Shown: positions 30,890 to 41,723 of the stretch, piece after piece
Numbering within the stretch: position 1 is the first letter of the stretch
How the letters are laid out: each line of letters begins with the position of its first letter
Source: Protopterus annectens
Lineage: Eukaryota > Chordata > Ceratodontiformes > Protopteridae
DNA length: 64,000 nucleotides
Direction: 5' to 3'
Assembly: GCF_019279795.1 (NCBI RefSeq)
Contig: NC_056737.1
Span: 38,513,379 to 38,577,378 of the forward strand
Made by a program: the position numbers and the translations under genes
Notes under the pieces: model-generated
What the model saw: only the letters and a program-made list of their open reading frames with translations
What the model was told of the DNA's origin: nothing
Database searches by the model: none

Positions 30890-31610
30890 TCTTTTAACGT
30901 GGATATGCATACATTAGTAGAAAAGAAAAACTGTAGTAAAGGTCTCCATTGTTATGTCATGCAGTATACAATACATATGCTTTCTAACAATTTTCATTCA
31001 CTGTAAAGTTGCATAATTTGCTCAGTTTCTATTCCCTTAAACCCCACTCCTCGTCATGAACACTATTTTGCATATGCTGTTCCCACAAATCCTATTTATT
31101 TCTGCAAAATTTGCTCCATCTCTTTTAAGATCCTATCTCCGTTTCTTTTAGCTCATTGACAATATTCAGTATTTCAGTTAAAGTTGGTTTAGATTTTGAT
31201 TTCCATTTTTAGTAATATCTTTTTTGTCAACCAATGTCATTAAACTTACTAAGGCGATTCTGAGCCAATATTCCAGCTCAAAAGAATCCGTTACTTGTCT
31301 GTAACCAATTGTTTCCCTAACATTTCTGTCAAAATACTCTGTAGGGAATTTTTAAAAGCTTCCAGTCCATTACAGTCTCTTACACTATCAGTTACCTTTC
31401 TCTTCCCAGTCACACTCCAGCATTTCCAGTCAACTGAAGTCTAATTGGAGTATTAAAATATGTTTGCAAACACTTCCATGCAAAAATTTTAAAATTTCTG
31501 GACTTGCATACTTGGGTGTCTTGCAAATTTCTTCCCATTGTTGTTTTGTGGATTGCCTTTCCATTCTCTTTTCCCAGTCTTTTTTAATCACTTCTGATTG
31601 ATTATTGCTG
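30890..31610 (-). pseudogene. L1/Tx1-like LINE ORF2 C-terminal fragment
   Basis: The minus strand near 31470-31600 reads VIKKDWEKRMERQSTKQQWE, then EICKTPKYASPEILKFLHGS, a pattern like the region between the RT and the Cys-rich end of L1-clade ORF2 (WEEI, then a KFLH... block). Further downstream on the minus strand are frames with a decayed FELEYWLRI-type segment. Many stops intervene. The assignment rests on pattern only. Confidence 0.4.
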
Positions 31611-32620
31611 TTATCGTTCAGTATTTTATATACCCTACTGTCACTTGTTTAACAGAAGATTCTGTTCTAGACTCCTGTAAACTCTAAAAGAGCAGATCTT
31701 TGATTTAGCATTCGCTTATTCATTTCTGATTTAGCACTCGCCTATTTATTTGATTGCCTTTACTCTTTTCAGTCCCTAAAGTGGAAGCAGTCTGTAACCT
31801 GCAGTCCAAACATCTGCTTAGTTTTATTCCACTATGTCATCCTTCGTCTTTCCATCTGACTTATTTGCTCCCAACACCTTGGTCCCTTTGCTTCTTTCCT
31901 CCAGTAAATTCCATCTCCCTTGTCTGTTTTCTAAACTCCTACTTCCAGACATACCTTTTGGTGCAGATATGCATGAACCTCTGTAATGTATTCTTTTTCA
32001 CTTTTCTCCATTCCCACACTAGTTTATTTCTTAGAATACAATATCCTGGTCTTGGTTCTCACCAGTATGGCACAACTCTGTCTTCTTCCAGCTGCAACTT
32101 CCTCCCTAGGAAAGAAACTGGGCTGTAAATCACTCCCATTTACCATAAGACTGAAGCAGGAGGCACCCTCCAGTAACTCAGTATTCAAAGATTATTTCTA
32201 AAGCTAATCTACTAAAACTAAGTGATGACCTGGCTAAATTCAACATCCCTGTCACATTCTTACTCAGGATACAATAGAAGCGTCTTCTTGGGTTTTGTTC
32301 AAGCAGCTTTATTATATGAAAACACATCACTGTAGGGTTTTACTGACTTTAACTTGGGTAACATATGCAAACTAGCTATTGCAATCATACATGCTCACTG
32401 TCTAGCTGCACTCTGAAAATGGCACTGGGTATAGCATGTGCCTGCTATTTATATGTGTACATTCAGCCCTTGATATGTTTCTTAAAGATGCAGCACATAC
32501 ACTGTGTTCTACAATCCCCTTCCTACCTGATGACCCCTGTGCATATGCTGAATTGTTTACCACCAACTTTTATGCAGATGTAATAGTAGCTGCATAGATG
32601 CATCTCTCCCCTACCAAAGT
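31611..32620. other. No gene recognised
   Basis: One plus-strand open frame (31754-32128) is rich in Ser, Leu and Phe from pyrimidine-rich DNA and resembles no family. It could be the decayed 5' part of the adjacent CR1-like LINE. Confidence 0.4.
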
Positions 32621-33398
32621 AAATACAATGCCAAATTTAAAAATAAACCCATGTGGTGGTATACAGGTGTAAACAGGCTTTTCTGTAAAAGAAAAAAGCT
32701 CATTGCATGTAAAAATAAATGCAACTCTCTAGTTGTCAAAAATACTCTTGCTAAACTTAATGAGGAATTCTAGTCCGTAATCAAATCAACCAAAGCTAGA
32801 TAGGAGCTAAATCTTGCCAGAAGCACAAAGCCTTCTTTAGTTGTTAGAAACCTCAGAACCAGTTCTCAGGACTGTGCAGAATTAATAGTAACCAATATCG
32901 CATACATTCCCAGATCACATACCTGCATCCACTCTATCAAATCTTCCAAGAACAAGTCCTCAAATAATTGTCTTAAGCAAAGAACGTGACTGATGGGGCT
33001 AAGTATCATCAGGATACCTACAGGCCAGCCTGAAACAGGACTTGTCAAAGTCCCTACAGAGGCAATTCAGTTTCAGCCTTCAAACTGGCTTTGCACCAGA
33101 TGAATGGAGAGTAGCAACAGTTATCCCCTGCACAAAAATGGGGCATCAGTGAACCCAGATAATTACAGAATATTAAGTCTGACCAGCCTCATCTGTAAGG
33201 CTATGGAAAGGATCATTATGGAATTAATAAATAAGGACATAGGCAATCTACAGACTCTTGACTGTATCCATTTTGGTTTTGCCAAGGGCAGATCATACCT
33301 ACTTAACCTGGTTAAGTTCTTCGAGAAGGTTACAAAGGTGATAGATGAGGGGAAAATGGCATATCCAGACTTCACAAAAGCTTTCAATAACACCCCCT

Positions 33399-34199
33399 TG
33401 TTAAATTGAATTACATACAGGTCACACAGACTTAACTGTATGTTCATATAATGAGAGATTTATTGAAACAAGCTGACCAAGGAGTACTGTGAGATTAAAA
33501 ACATTTTCTTTATAACACAGATCGCTATCAAATATACTGCACTTCCTCAGCTGACTCAGATTACAAAATGTCTGCCAAAACGTCTTTTACAACCACTTTT
33601 ATAGTTTTAAAACTTTGTCCTTGATGAAAACATTATTCTCCTGTATTGAAGCCTTCTTTGTCTGCATCCTTATCTCAGTCCAAAGAAAAACAGTTCCTGC
33701 AGCAAGCCGAAATGTTCTTTCAGAAATATTATTTCATTGATAGGATAGTCTTAACTTTTTCTGCTCTGTTAGCCATGCTCATCCAGAGAAAACTAGTTTT
33801 CAGCAGGCCAAAATGTTCTTTCGTTGATAGGATAGTTCAAAACTTTTCTGCTGTTAGCTACTTCCCTTTAGCAAATTTAATTTTCTTGAATATATGCATA
33901 CTTTCACCTGTCTGATATTTTAATAAGCCTCTCTTGTTAATGCCATTTGTTACAAGCACATTCAGAAGTTTAATACTTTGTTCCACACAAGCACATTCTG
34001 TTAAGCCAATGCATATTTCTTTTCTACACTTGCAGATGCTATGTCACATTATGTTTCTAAAAATATCACACTGTTATGATCAACAAACCTCTGTTAGTTA
34101 CTGTGAAGGAAAATAGTTCTGCCAAATTATATATATTTTTCTATCAAATACATGTTATTGCTATGAGGGAATCAAGTTTTAATATATATAATTCTATCA
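33399..34199 (-). repeat. Retroviral 3' LTR
   Basis: 801 bp, plus-strand edges TGTTAAATTG and ATTCTATCA, that is TG...CA. It aligns along its length with 44266-45049, sharing blocks such as GAGATTAAAA-CATTTTCTTT, ACAACCACTTTTATA and TTGAAGCCTTCTTTGTCTGC. Divergence is roughly 10-15% by eye, plus indels, so the insertion is old. Confidence 0.9.
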
Positions 34200-34213
34200 A
34201 TTCCCCCTTTTTA
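34200..34213 (-). other. Retroviral polypurine tract
   Basis: On the minus strand AAAAAGGGGGAAT directly precedes the 3' LTR. This purine run is where plus-strand DNA synthesis starts in retroviruses. Confidence 0.85.
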
Positions 34214-34229
34214 TTTTGAAAACCAAAAA

Positions 34230-34456
34230 ATGCTCAGTTAAAATTTAAATCAGACTTTTGATTCTTACAGAAAAATCATGTCTCCATTGGTTGTTACTTT
34301 CTTTACCACCTACATTAGTTATGATAGATACCTGATTAACAGTCTTTTTAATACAAAGTTTGACATACGTGCACGTTATTATGATCAACAAAATAATAGC
34401 TACTGTAGCAGTTAAAACTGTAATGATGTTTTTTCACCATTCTGAAAATAACCAAT
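34230..34456 (-). pseudogene. Retroviral env transmembrane tail remnant
   Basis: A minus-strand frame near 34330-34450 encodes a strongly hydrophobic segment (VLTATVAIILLIIITCTYV) followed by KLCIKK-type basic residues, and is preceded by WLNWLF. This looks like the membrane anchor and cytoplasmic tail of an envelope transmembrane subunit just before the 3' LTR, as expected by position. The surface subunit and fusion region are missing. The segment directly follows RNase H sequence, so a large internal deletion joined them. Confidence 0.6.
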
Positions 34457-34950
34457 TTAACCAACCACTTCAGTCACTGTTCTATGCAGTCTCAGAGAAT
34501 TTATTACATAAGCACTGTCACTGTAAATATTTACTGGATGTAAATATTGCAAAACATATTGTACAGATTTTAGCTCAGCCCATTGTGCTGACATGTATCC
34601 TGGTAACTTAACCATAATTGGTTTATATTCCTTTTGCAATCCCAGTGTAGTACTTCCAATCCTTCCATAAACATGCACCATTCACATACACTGTAGGAAA
34701 TGTAGCAGTCATAATCTGCCTCTAATGGTGACTTATTCACTTTCTCCACATCTGACATGAAGTCATGCATTTTTCCTTCATATCCAATAAATTGGATAAC
34801 TAGTACTTGTCCCGTCTGTACATTTTTTGTACTGAAAGTTATCCATTTTGAAAGTAGCAGTCCAACTCCCTTCACTGATTTTATCTCACTGTCATTTAGC
34901 AAAATCTTGATCATCAAATGTGGAGTGTGAACTACAGCACCCAAGAACAA
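34457..34950 (-). pseudogene. Retroviral RT connection and RNase H remnant
   Basis: The minus frame 34457-34681 includes MSAQWAELKSVQYVLQYL and VNIYSDSAYVINSL, with the E and D residues of a retroviral RNase H active site. The overlapping minus frame 34570-34950 gives an upstream stretch including VVHTPHLMIKILLNDSEIKS, consistent with the RT thumb/connection. Frameshifts separate the two. The RNase H stops after the DSAY strand, where the deletion to env begins. Confidence 0.75.
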
Positions 34951-35299
34951 ATACTCTGACTTATTTCCCAGTTAATGGCCAAAAATTGTTTAATGCAAGG
35001 ATGATAGCCTTTTTTTTTAAATTCTCCTGCTACAAAAAGTAACCTGTCTTAACTTTGTATATATTCCCAGAGATGCCTGTTGTGGCCAAGACTGTAATAA
35101 CACCACTGAGAGAGTGCTTCCCTGCTGCTGCTTGCAAAACAAAAGGTAATTTAGTGGTGGGAAGTATCAGCTCCGTTGCCTGTGCTAGCTTCTGCTTTAA
35201 GATTTTAAATATTGTAGTTCATGATTCCCATGAATTTATGCAAACCTGAAATTGTCAAAGGGTTTGGCAATTGCAGAATGCTTCTCACCCTTTCCTGAC

Positions 35300-35633
35300 A
35301 AGGAGTCCTCCCTGTGAGTCTGATAATGGTTCCTAGAAATTTTACTTGATATGTGTTTTCACATTCTCTGATTGTATTAGAATGTCATTAATATAATGAA
35401 TAACCTTGTCATCTTTACTCACATCCTGTAAAAAATTTTTGTACTGTCTGATGAAAAATTGCAGGGCTGTTCTGAAAACCTTGAGGTAATCTAGTCATGC
35501 CATACTGTTGATTTTCAAAGGTAATGTAATCCTTGCACCTCCCACTATAATCAGAACTTTTAGCTTCCCACAGTCTGTTTTGTCTCTCCCCATAAGGTCT
35601 GAAATTCTTTTTCTATGTTATTCCAAATATCTG
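35300..35633 (-). pseudogene. Retroviral reverse transcriptase palm, cut by DIRS D
   Basis: The minus strand at about 35400-35520 reads QQYGMTRLPQGFQNSPAIFH then QTVQKFF, a typical retroviral RT block. About 20 codons later, after a frameshift, the active-site box appears as YIND instead of a Y-x-DD motif, so the first catalytic Asp of that pair is lost. The reading stops at 35633, where DIRS D starts; the upstream RT half should lie beyond 41724. Confidence 0.8.
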
Positions 35634-35730
35634 ATGTTATGTAGTCCGATCTCGCCTATATTCTTACCTATGGGTTCGGAGCCGAAATACTTCAGCTCGA
35701 ATTCTTTCGTTTGCCGCTCATTTAGCTTGG
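35634..35730 (+). repeat. DIRS D left terminal inverted repeat
   Basis: It shares with the inverse of 41597-41700 the blocks TATGTAGTCC, ATCTCGCC, ATTCTTACC, GGAGC and CAGCTCGAA/TAGCTCGAA. The outermost bases pair with the internal region. Confidence 0.8.
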
Positions 35731-35899
35731 ACGTGGTCTCGCTCTTGGCTGTGGCTAAGTACCCTTTCTTCTTTATAGCAGAGAAGTTTTTTTTGCAAAA
35801 AAGCTATTTGTGTGTGTTTCTTGAACTGTGTTGTCGAAAAGTTGTTTTAGCTTGTAGCGTGTTCTTGTGGTATCCCACTAGCAGTTTCCAACAGGCTAG

Positions 35900-36035
35900 G
35901 CCCATTTCAGTTAGAGGACCTAGTCTGTCCCCTTGCTTTCCTTGTGTGCTTTTTCCCTTGGGCTAAAACCATTTAAATTAGAGGAATTAGTCTTCCCCCT
36001 TGTACTTGTGTCTAGGACAGTTTTAGTTAGAGATC
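35900..36035 (+). repeat. DIRS D leader: three diverged GTTAGAG repeats
   Basis: CCCATTTCAGTTAGAGGACC (about 35901-35920), CCATTTAAATTAGAGGAATT (about 35969-35988) and CAGTTTTAGTTAGAGATCTT (about 36018-36037) are spaced 49-68 bp apart. They match the two-copy repeats in A and B. D lacks the long A tract. Confidence 0.65.
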
Positions 36036-36130
36036 TTTATGGTGTACGGTTTGTTTGTTCTATTCCCACGCTTGTGGCTGTTTGACCGTTGGTTTAGTTG
36101 TTGAGTTAGTTACTTTGTGTTTGTGGTAAC

Positions 36131-38345
36131 TATGTCTATAAAGATACTAAGGAGCATAAGCCCTCAGGCTTTAAGAAGTGCACCAAGTGTAGTTATAAGA
36201 TGTCCATCACCGACGGACACTCAGTTTGTGTGTACTGTCTGGGAGCGATTCACCTCCAGGAATCGTGTAGTATTTGTCATGCTTTTAGCCTGCATCTTCT
36301 TCAGGAAAGGAAGAACAAGTTGATTTTGAAGGGACTTCTGAAACCCTCCTTTGAGGAGGGTTTGGAGAGTGCTTCCAGCTTTAAGTCTTCTCCATCAAAA
36401 GCTAAATCTTCCAAGGCTAAAAAGCAATCCCCGGCTCCATCAGTATCATCAGAGCCGCCGGAGAAAACAGCAAAATCTTCAATGACATCCTCAGCTCCAT
36501 TGTCCTCAGGGTCGCAGGATGTGTCAGTGTCTATGAAACCTGCTGCAGCTCCGTTTTTCTTGGAGCCTGTTCGGAGCTGGTCGCCTAGCATTAGGCCGGT
36601 ATCTCCTTCTCGCAGGTCGCCTTCAGAGAGGAGGTCTCGATCTCCTTCCCTATCCTCCAAATCCTCCAGGAACTTATCAGATGTGGACGTTGATAGACTG
36701 GTGCAGAGACTTCTTCATTCACCGGTACTGGCAAAATTGTTTTTGGGTCCGACTCTGGAGCCAGACCCTCTACCTACATAGATACTTCCTCCTCCGAGCG
36801 CATCTCAGCTTTTGGAGCCGGAGTGCTCGGCTCCGTGTGATGTCCCTAGGTCAGTTCCAACAGCCCCTCCTGGCTTATCAGTTCCGACATCAGCTCTGAC
36901 CCCGTCGGCGCTGTCCATGGGGTTCAGGACTCTCAGGATTCCTCTGTCAGATCCAAGGGAGAGGCTTCGGGACATCTCTTGGCTCCTAGTCTCCCTCTTG
37001 GTGCTTCGGCATGGGGAAGCCTGACTCCTCTCTTGGCTTCAGAGGCTGGTCGATCTTCGGACCCGGGAGGACCAGCTTTTGAGGCCATGTGGAGCGCGCT
37101 GGCCAGGTCGTCAGCGGCATCATACGGTTCGGTCACTCTGTCCCCTACAGCACCGGTGCAGGTCTCTGATCACCTTCTGTTTCTTGACAGCGGAGCCCCA
37201 AGGCCTCAGGGTACCCCCACGAGTGGTCCCCATATTTCTGAGGGCCCCTCAGAGTTTTTGCCTAAGGAGCCACCCAGAAAGAGAACGTGCAAGAGGAAGC
37301 ACATAGATTCCCAAGATGAGTCTCTCACGTCAGACACTGACCTCAAGGAATCGGAGGGGTCCTCTAAGTCATCCTCTGAGGATGTTTCTTTCTCTGACAT
37401 CCTAGAGATTTTGAAGCAAAGAGGTGACTGGACATCCAAAGTCCCCTCCGAAGAGGGATCGGTGTTCCTGAAGGCCTTTTGGTGCTCAGCCCTCTGCCTC
37501 CTGGATGTTTCTGCCCTTCAACAAGCTTCTGGATCTGGTTTGTCGAAGGGTGTGGGAAACCCCTGACTCTGTGGAACCAGTCCCCAGGCAACCCAATAAA
37601 TTTTTGTCTGCCCCTCCTGATAAGGAATTTCTATCCAAGGGAGTCCCTGTGGATGCCATGGTGGAGGCAGCGGCCACCAAGAAGGAATTACTTGAGACTT
37701 CTTCCACTGTCCATCTCCCTAACAAGGAGTGTAGGACTATGGACCGGTACGGGAAGCATACGTTTTCTTCAGTGGCCTTTAATTTGCAGTCAGTGAATTA
37801 CTTATCACACTTTACATAGCTCCAGAGAGATCTCCTAAAGGAGCTTGGAGATACTCTAACAGGTAATGTTTCTGAGGCGGTGGCTCAGAAGGTCAGCGCT
37901 CAGATGTCTACCCTCAGTTCTATTGCAAACTCCTCCATGAGGCTGATCTCTTACGCAGCCGAGGGAGTGAGTAGGGCAGCAAGTTCAGGAGTCGCCCTTA
38001 GATGCCTGGATGCGCCTTTGTCATTTTGCGGAGGCTTTCAAGTCTACATTCACCGATGCCCTGTTTGATGGTTCCTCTTTGTTCGGAACCAAGGTGAAAG
38101 ACACTCTCACTAGGTGCGAGCAAGAGGGAAAAACTCTGTCCTCCGTAGGAGTCCATTTTTCCCTTCCCTGTAGGCCTTATCCCAAGGCCCAGAGGGGTGG
38201 AAAGATGTGGTTCAAGAAATCACAGGTATTTTCCCCGATGCACAAGGTGAGCCCCCTTCCAGAGGCAGGGGAGGGGGTGGTTATTCAGGTAGACGCCGCC
38301 CTAGGGGCAGAGGAGGCCCTCATAACTCGGGAGACCGTGATTCCT
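36131..38345 (+). pseudogene. DIRS D gag-like gene (frameshifted)
   Basis: ATG at 36131 is followed by a frameshift; the frame at 36200 continues the Cys/His domain (SVCVYCLGAIHLQESCSICH, with an upstream KKCTKC-like segment in another frame). A Ser/Pro-rich region follows to 36780, then KRTCKRKHIDSQDESL near 37280, NFCLPLLI-frame debris, and the C-terminal domain in several frames (SSIANSSMRLISYAAEGVSR; DALFDGSSLFGTKVKDTLTR). There are at least six frame changes. It overlaps the start of pol. Confidence 0.8.
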
Positions 38346-40276
38346 TTCGTGGTTCTCCCTACTGCCGCTCCTGATGAGAGGCCCAACTGTGCGTTTCCGG
38401 AGCCAGTCGGGGGTCGAATCTCACTATACCCGGAGGCCTGGCAAGGTATCACCCAGGACCAGTGGGTTCTACGAATAATTTCCGGAGGATATGTCATTCC
38501 CCTCTCATCAACTCCCCCTCCAATCAAGAAAATCCCGGATGTCCCACCCAGTCAAAGGGATTCCGCAGCTTCAGAGGTTTAAAAGCTGCTAGAAAAAGGA
38601 GCCATCCAACATGTCCTTTCAGACCAGATCGGATTAGGGACTTACTCCAGATTCTTTTTGATGCCGAAAAGGACAGGGGACCTGAGACCCATTTTGGATC
38701 TCAGCCGATTGAACATCTATGTGCAAAAGTCCAAGTTCCGAATGGTCACGTTGCAATCTATTCTCCCATTGTTGGGAAAAGCAGTGTGGATGTGCTCCAT
38801 CGACCTCAAGGAATGCTTACTGCCACATAAAGATGGACAGGGCATCCAGAAGTCACCTACGCTTCCGGCTGGGAGCCAGTCACTTTCAGTTTCGAGCCCT
38901 GCCCTTTGGTCTCACCACAGCCCCCAGGGTGTGTGCATGGCAATGGTGACTGCTCACTTGAGACGTCAGGGATTCCAAGTGTTTCCATACCTGGATGACT
39001 GGCTCCTTACTGCCACCACCAGGCATCTGTTACTTCAGACCAGAGACGCTACTATCAACCTATGTCAACAGCTGGGCATCACCTTGAACTGAGAAAAATC
39101 TGCCTTGTTGCCCTCGCAGCATGTCACATTTATAGGCGCCGAATTAGACACCGTCCTCATGTGGGCATTTCTACCACAGGAAAGAATCAGAGTCTTACAA
39201 CAACAGATTTACGCCTTGCTTCCCTCTGAGAAGAGTGAAGGCAAGATTGGTCCTTCAATTATTGGGGACGATGGCTGCTACAATTATGTTAGTTCCCCTG
39301 GCAAGGTTACATATGAGGCTCCTTCAGTGGCTACTCTTCACCCAGTGATCTCTTCAACGTCTTCCACTTTCTCACCCTATTCTACTCTCAGACAGGTGCA
39401 AACAGGATCTCAGTTGGTGGCTTCATACCGACAACCTCAATGTGGGAAAGCCCTTCGTTCCTTCGCCTCCGGTTGCCACGGTGACCATTGATGCCTCCCA
39501 GATTGGGGGGGGGGGGGCATTATCTAGGCAGGACAGTCCAAGGCACGTGGCAAGAGCACGAGATGCACCTACATATCAATGTCCTGGAGATGAGAGCAGT
39601 GCTACTAGCGTTGCAAGCACTTCAGAACTTTCTTCCTCTTGGGACTATTGCAATCCACTCAGACAGTATGTCAGTGGTATGGTATCTGAACAAGCAGGGA
39701 GGAACCAAGTCGTACCCCCTTTGCAGAGAGGCCATGCAAGTGTGGCAGTGGGCAGTGTCTTCCCAACATTTTCTGGTAGCAACGCACATTCCAGGGAAGT
39801 CCATTGTGATCGCAGACAAAGCAGAGCTATTCTGATGCCTCACGAGTGGTCCCTGAACTGTCAACTGTCAAGTTGGGAGCGGATTTTCCGCAGGTGGGGT
39901 TAGCCTTGCTGCGACCTTTTTGCCAGCCCCCTCAATGCCAAATGCAGCAGCTACTTCACCCTTATCCCCCCCTCAGTGGGAGTCACCCAGGAACGCTCTA
40001 GTCCACGATTGGCCTTCCGGTCTACTATATGCCTTCCCTCCGGTCCCTTTGCTGTCAAAGGTTATTCAGAAAGTGAAATCCTTGGGAAGCAAAATGATTC
40101 TGATTGCTCCACACTGGCCTCGTCAAATTTGGTTCCCCTTTGTCCATCCCTATCTCATGGACGCTCCTTGGATTCTGGACCCACAACCAGACGTACTGAC
40201 TCGCATGTCAGGGCAGCTCCATCCCTCTCTTCGGACCCTCCAGTTGACAGCTTGGCTACTCCACTTCCTTCATTAG
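38346..40276 (+). pseudogene. DIRS D RT-RNase H-methyltransferase-like polyprotein (decayed)
   Basis: N-terminal: WQGITQDQWVLRIISGGYVI (38440-38500). RT pieces: GDLRPILDLSRLNIYVQKSK, MCSIDLKE, and YLDD encoded at 38988-38999. A stop lies after GITLN near 39092. RNase H pieces: TIDASQ, HINVLEMRAVLLALQALQ, HSDSMSVVWYLNKQGG. A G-run at about 39506-39515 shifts the frame. Methyltransferase-like part in the frame 39920-40276: LLYAFPPVPLLSKVIQKV, KMILIAPHWPRQIWFPFV. Order and motifs match B. Confidence 0.85.
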
Positions 40277-41273
40277 TTAGGCTTCACCATTTTTCGCCAG
40301 AGGTGGTTCATATTCGATCTTCCTCTCATAAGCCTTCGACCAAGAATATTTATTACAGCAAATGGAAGAGATTTTCCATCTGGGCTCATGCCAAACAGAT
40401 TGACCCTTACACAGCTCCAATCTCGTCAGTATTGGAGTTCCTTTCTGTGCTTTTCAACCAGGGATCAGCTGCCGCTACCATTAAAGTCCAGTTGGCGGTG
40501 ATTTCTACCTTTCATGTCGCAGACGAACCTAGTCTAATGGCACATAGACTTTGTAAGGCTTTCCTAAAAGGCACTTTGTTGCATCGTCCTCCTGTCTCTG
40601 AACCTGTTATGCCTTGGGACTTAAACTTTGTTCTACAGGGTCTTACTTCCTGCAGCCACTTGTGATTTGAAATTCTTAACTTGGAAGACTGTCTTTTTGG
40701 TAGCCATCACGTCAGTCAGACGTGTTTCGGAGCTTCAAGCTTTATCAATTAAACCACCTTATTTGATTTTTCATAAGGACAGGGTTTCTCTCAGACCGAA
40801 TCCTTCCTTTCTTCCCAAAGTAGCGTCAGTTAGTAACCATAACCAATCCATTGAATTACCAGTGTTTTTTCCTCAGTTCTCGAACAAGGCAGAATTCAAA
40901 TTTCATCAGTTGGATGTGCACAGACAATTATGATTTTATTTGCACAGAATGAAGGACCTCAGAAAATCTGATCAGTTGTTTTTCATTTTCAGAAAACAGA
41001 ATTGGGTCTCCTGTTTCCAAAGTCACGTTGTCTAGGTGGATTTCTTTCATTTATATTTCAGGGGGAAGAGATTTACTGTTTCGAGTGAAGGCTCACTCTA
41101 TCCGGTCTGTATCTACATCTACAGCTTTTCAGGCCAGATTGTCTATGGATGATGTTTGTGCTGCGGCTGCTTGGGCATCTCTTCACACCTTTGTTACTCA
41201 TTACAAGTTAGATGTGGTATCTAGAGGCAGGTCTTCCTTTGGTTCCACAGTGCTCAGGAGTATTTTCCATTGA
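40270..41273 (+). pseudogene. DIRS D tyrosine recombinase (decayed)
   Basis: SSSHKPSTKNIYYSKWKRFS and VLFNQGSAAATIKVQLAVIS lie in the frame 39976-40665, which also runs open over part of the methyltransferase region. A deletion near 40645 shifts the frame; WKTVFLVAITSVRRVSELQA keeps the first Arg. A TGA at 40931 and another shift precede VKAHSIRSVSTSTAFQA (H-x2-R) and HTFVTHYKLDVVSRGRSSF with the Tyr, ending at 41273. Catalytic residues are encoded but not in one frame. Confidence 0.85.
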
Positions 41274-41305
41274 GCCTTCCAGGATTTAGGTGCTGGGGAC
41301 GCTGT

Positions 41306-41409
41306 CCTATGGGTAGGAATGTAGGCGAGATTGGCCTACATAACATTAAGAAGTTATGTACTCACCATAACGTTCGATGTATGTAGTCCATCTCGCCTCA
41401 CATTCTTAC
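41306..41409 (+). other. DIRS D internal complementary region
   Basis: The first 42 bp are the inverse of the left end and the remainder the inverse of the right end, joined at TAACATT/AAGAAGTTATG (about 41346-41349), with some mismatches (TTGGCC against CGGACT) as expected for age. Confidence 0.88.
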
Positions 41410-41589
41410 TTACTCCCCCACCTTCCCCCATCCTGGAGGATCTGGAGGTTAGGGCTGGTTTCAGAGTTCTTTTCATTCTTGGTTTGTTCTTCCTTCCTTA
41501 GGTGTTGTTATGCATGGAGAGTGAGTGCTGGTGGTCGCAGCAAACTAGATCTGGGGATAGAGAGCAGTGCAGCATGGAATACCATCTTA

Positions 41590-41723
41590 GCCCAGCCAAT
41601 TGAAAGACTTCGAGCTAAAGTATGGCCGAGTCGGAGCCGACATTCAGCTCCAAACCCACGGGTAAGAATGTGAGGCGAGATGGACTACATACATCGAACG
41701 TTATGGTGAGTACATAACTTCTT
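41590..41723 (+). repeat. DIRS D right terminal inverted repeat with extension
   Basis: It is the inverse of the left repeat at several blocks, ending GTGAGTACATAACTTCTT. It contains GAGTCGGAGCCGACATTCAG. Confidence 0.82.

Larger units (their letters stand above)
35634..41723 (+). mobile_element. DIRS retrotransposon D, inserted in the retroviral RT
   Basis: 6090 bp. Left end ATGTTATGTAG (35634), right end GTACATAACTTCTT (41723), both supported by the internal complementary region at 41306-41409. It belongs to the same broad family as A and B, with similar gag, pol and recombinase, the GTTAGAG leader repeats and the CGGAGCCG-bearing terminal repeat, but is clearly diverged. Each gene has several frameshifts and stops, so it is older than C. 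There is no target duplication. The right flank begins GTT, as for A and B. Confidence 0.92.
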
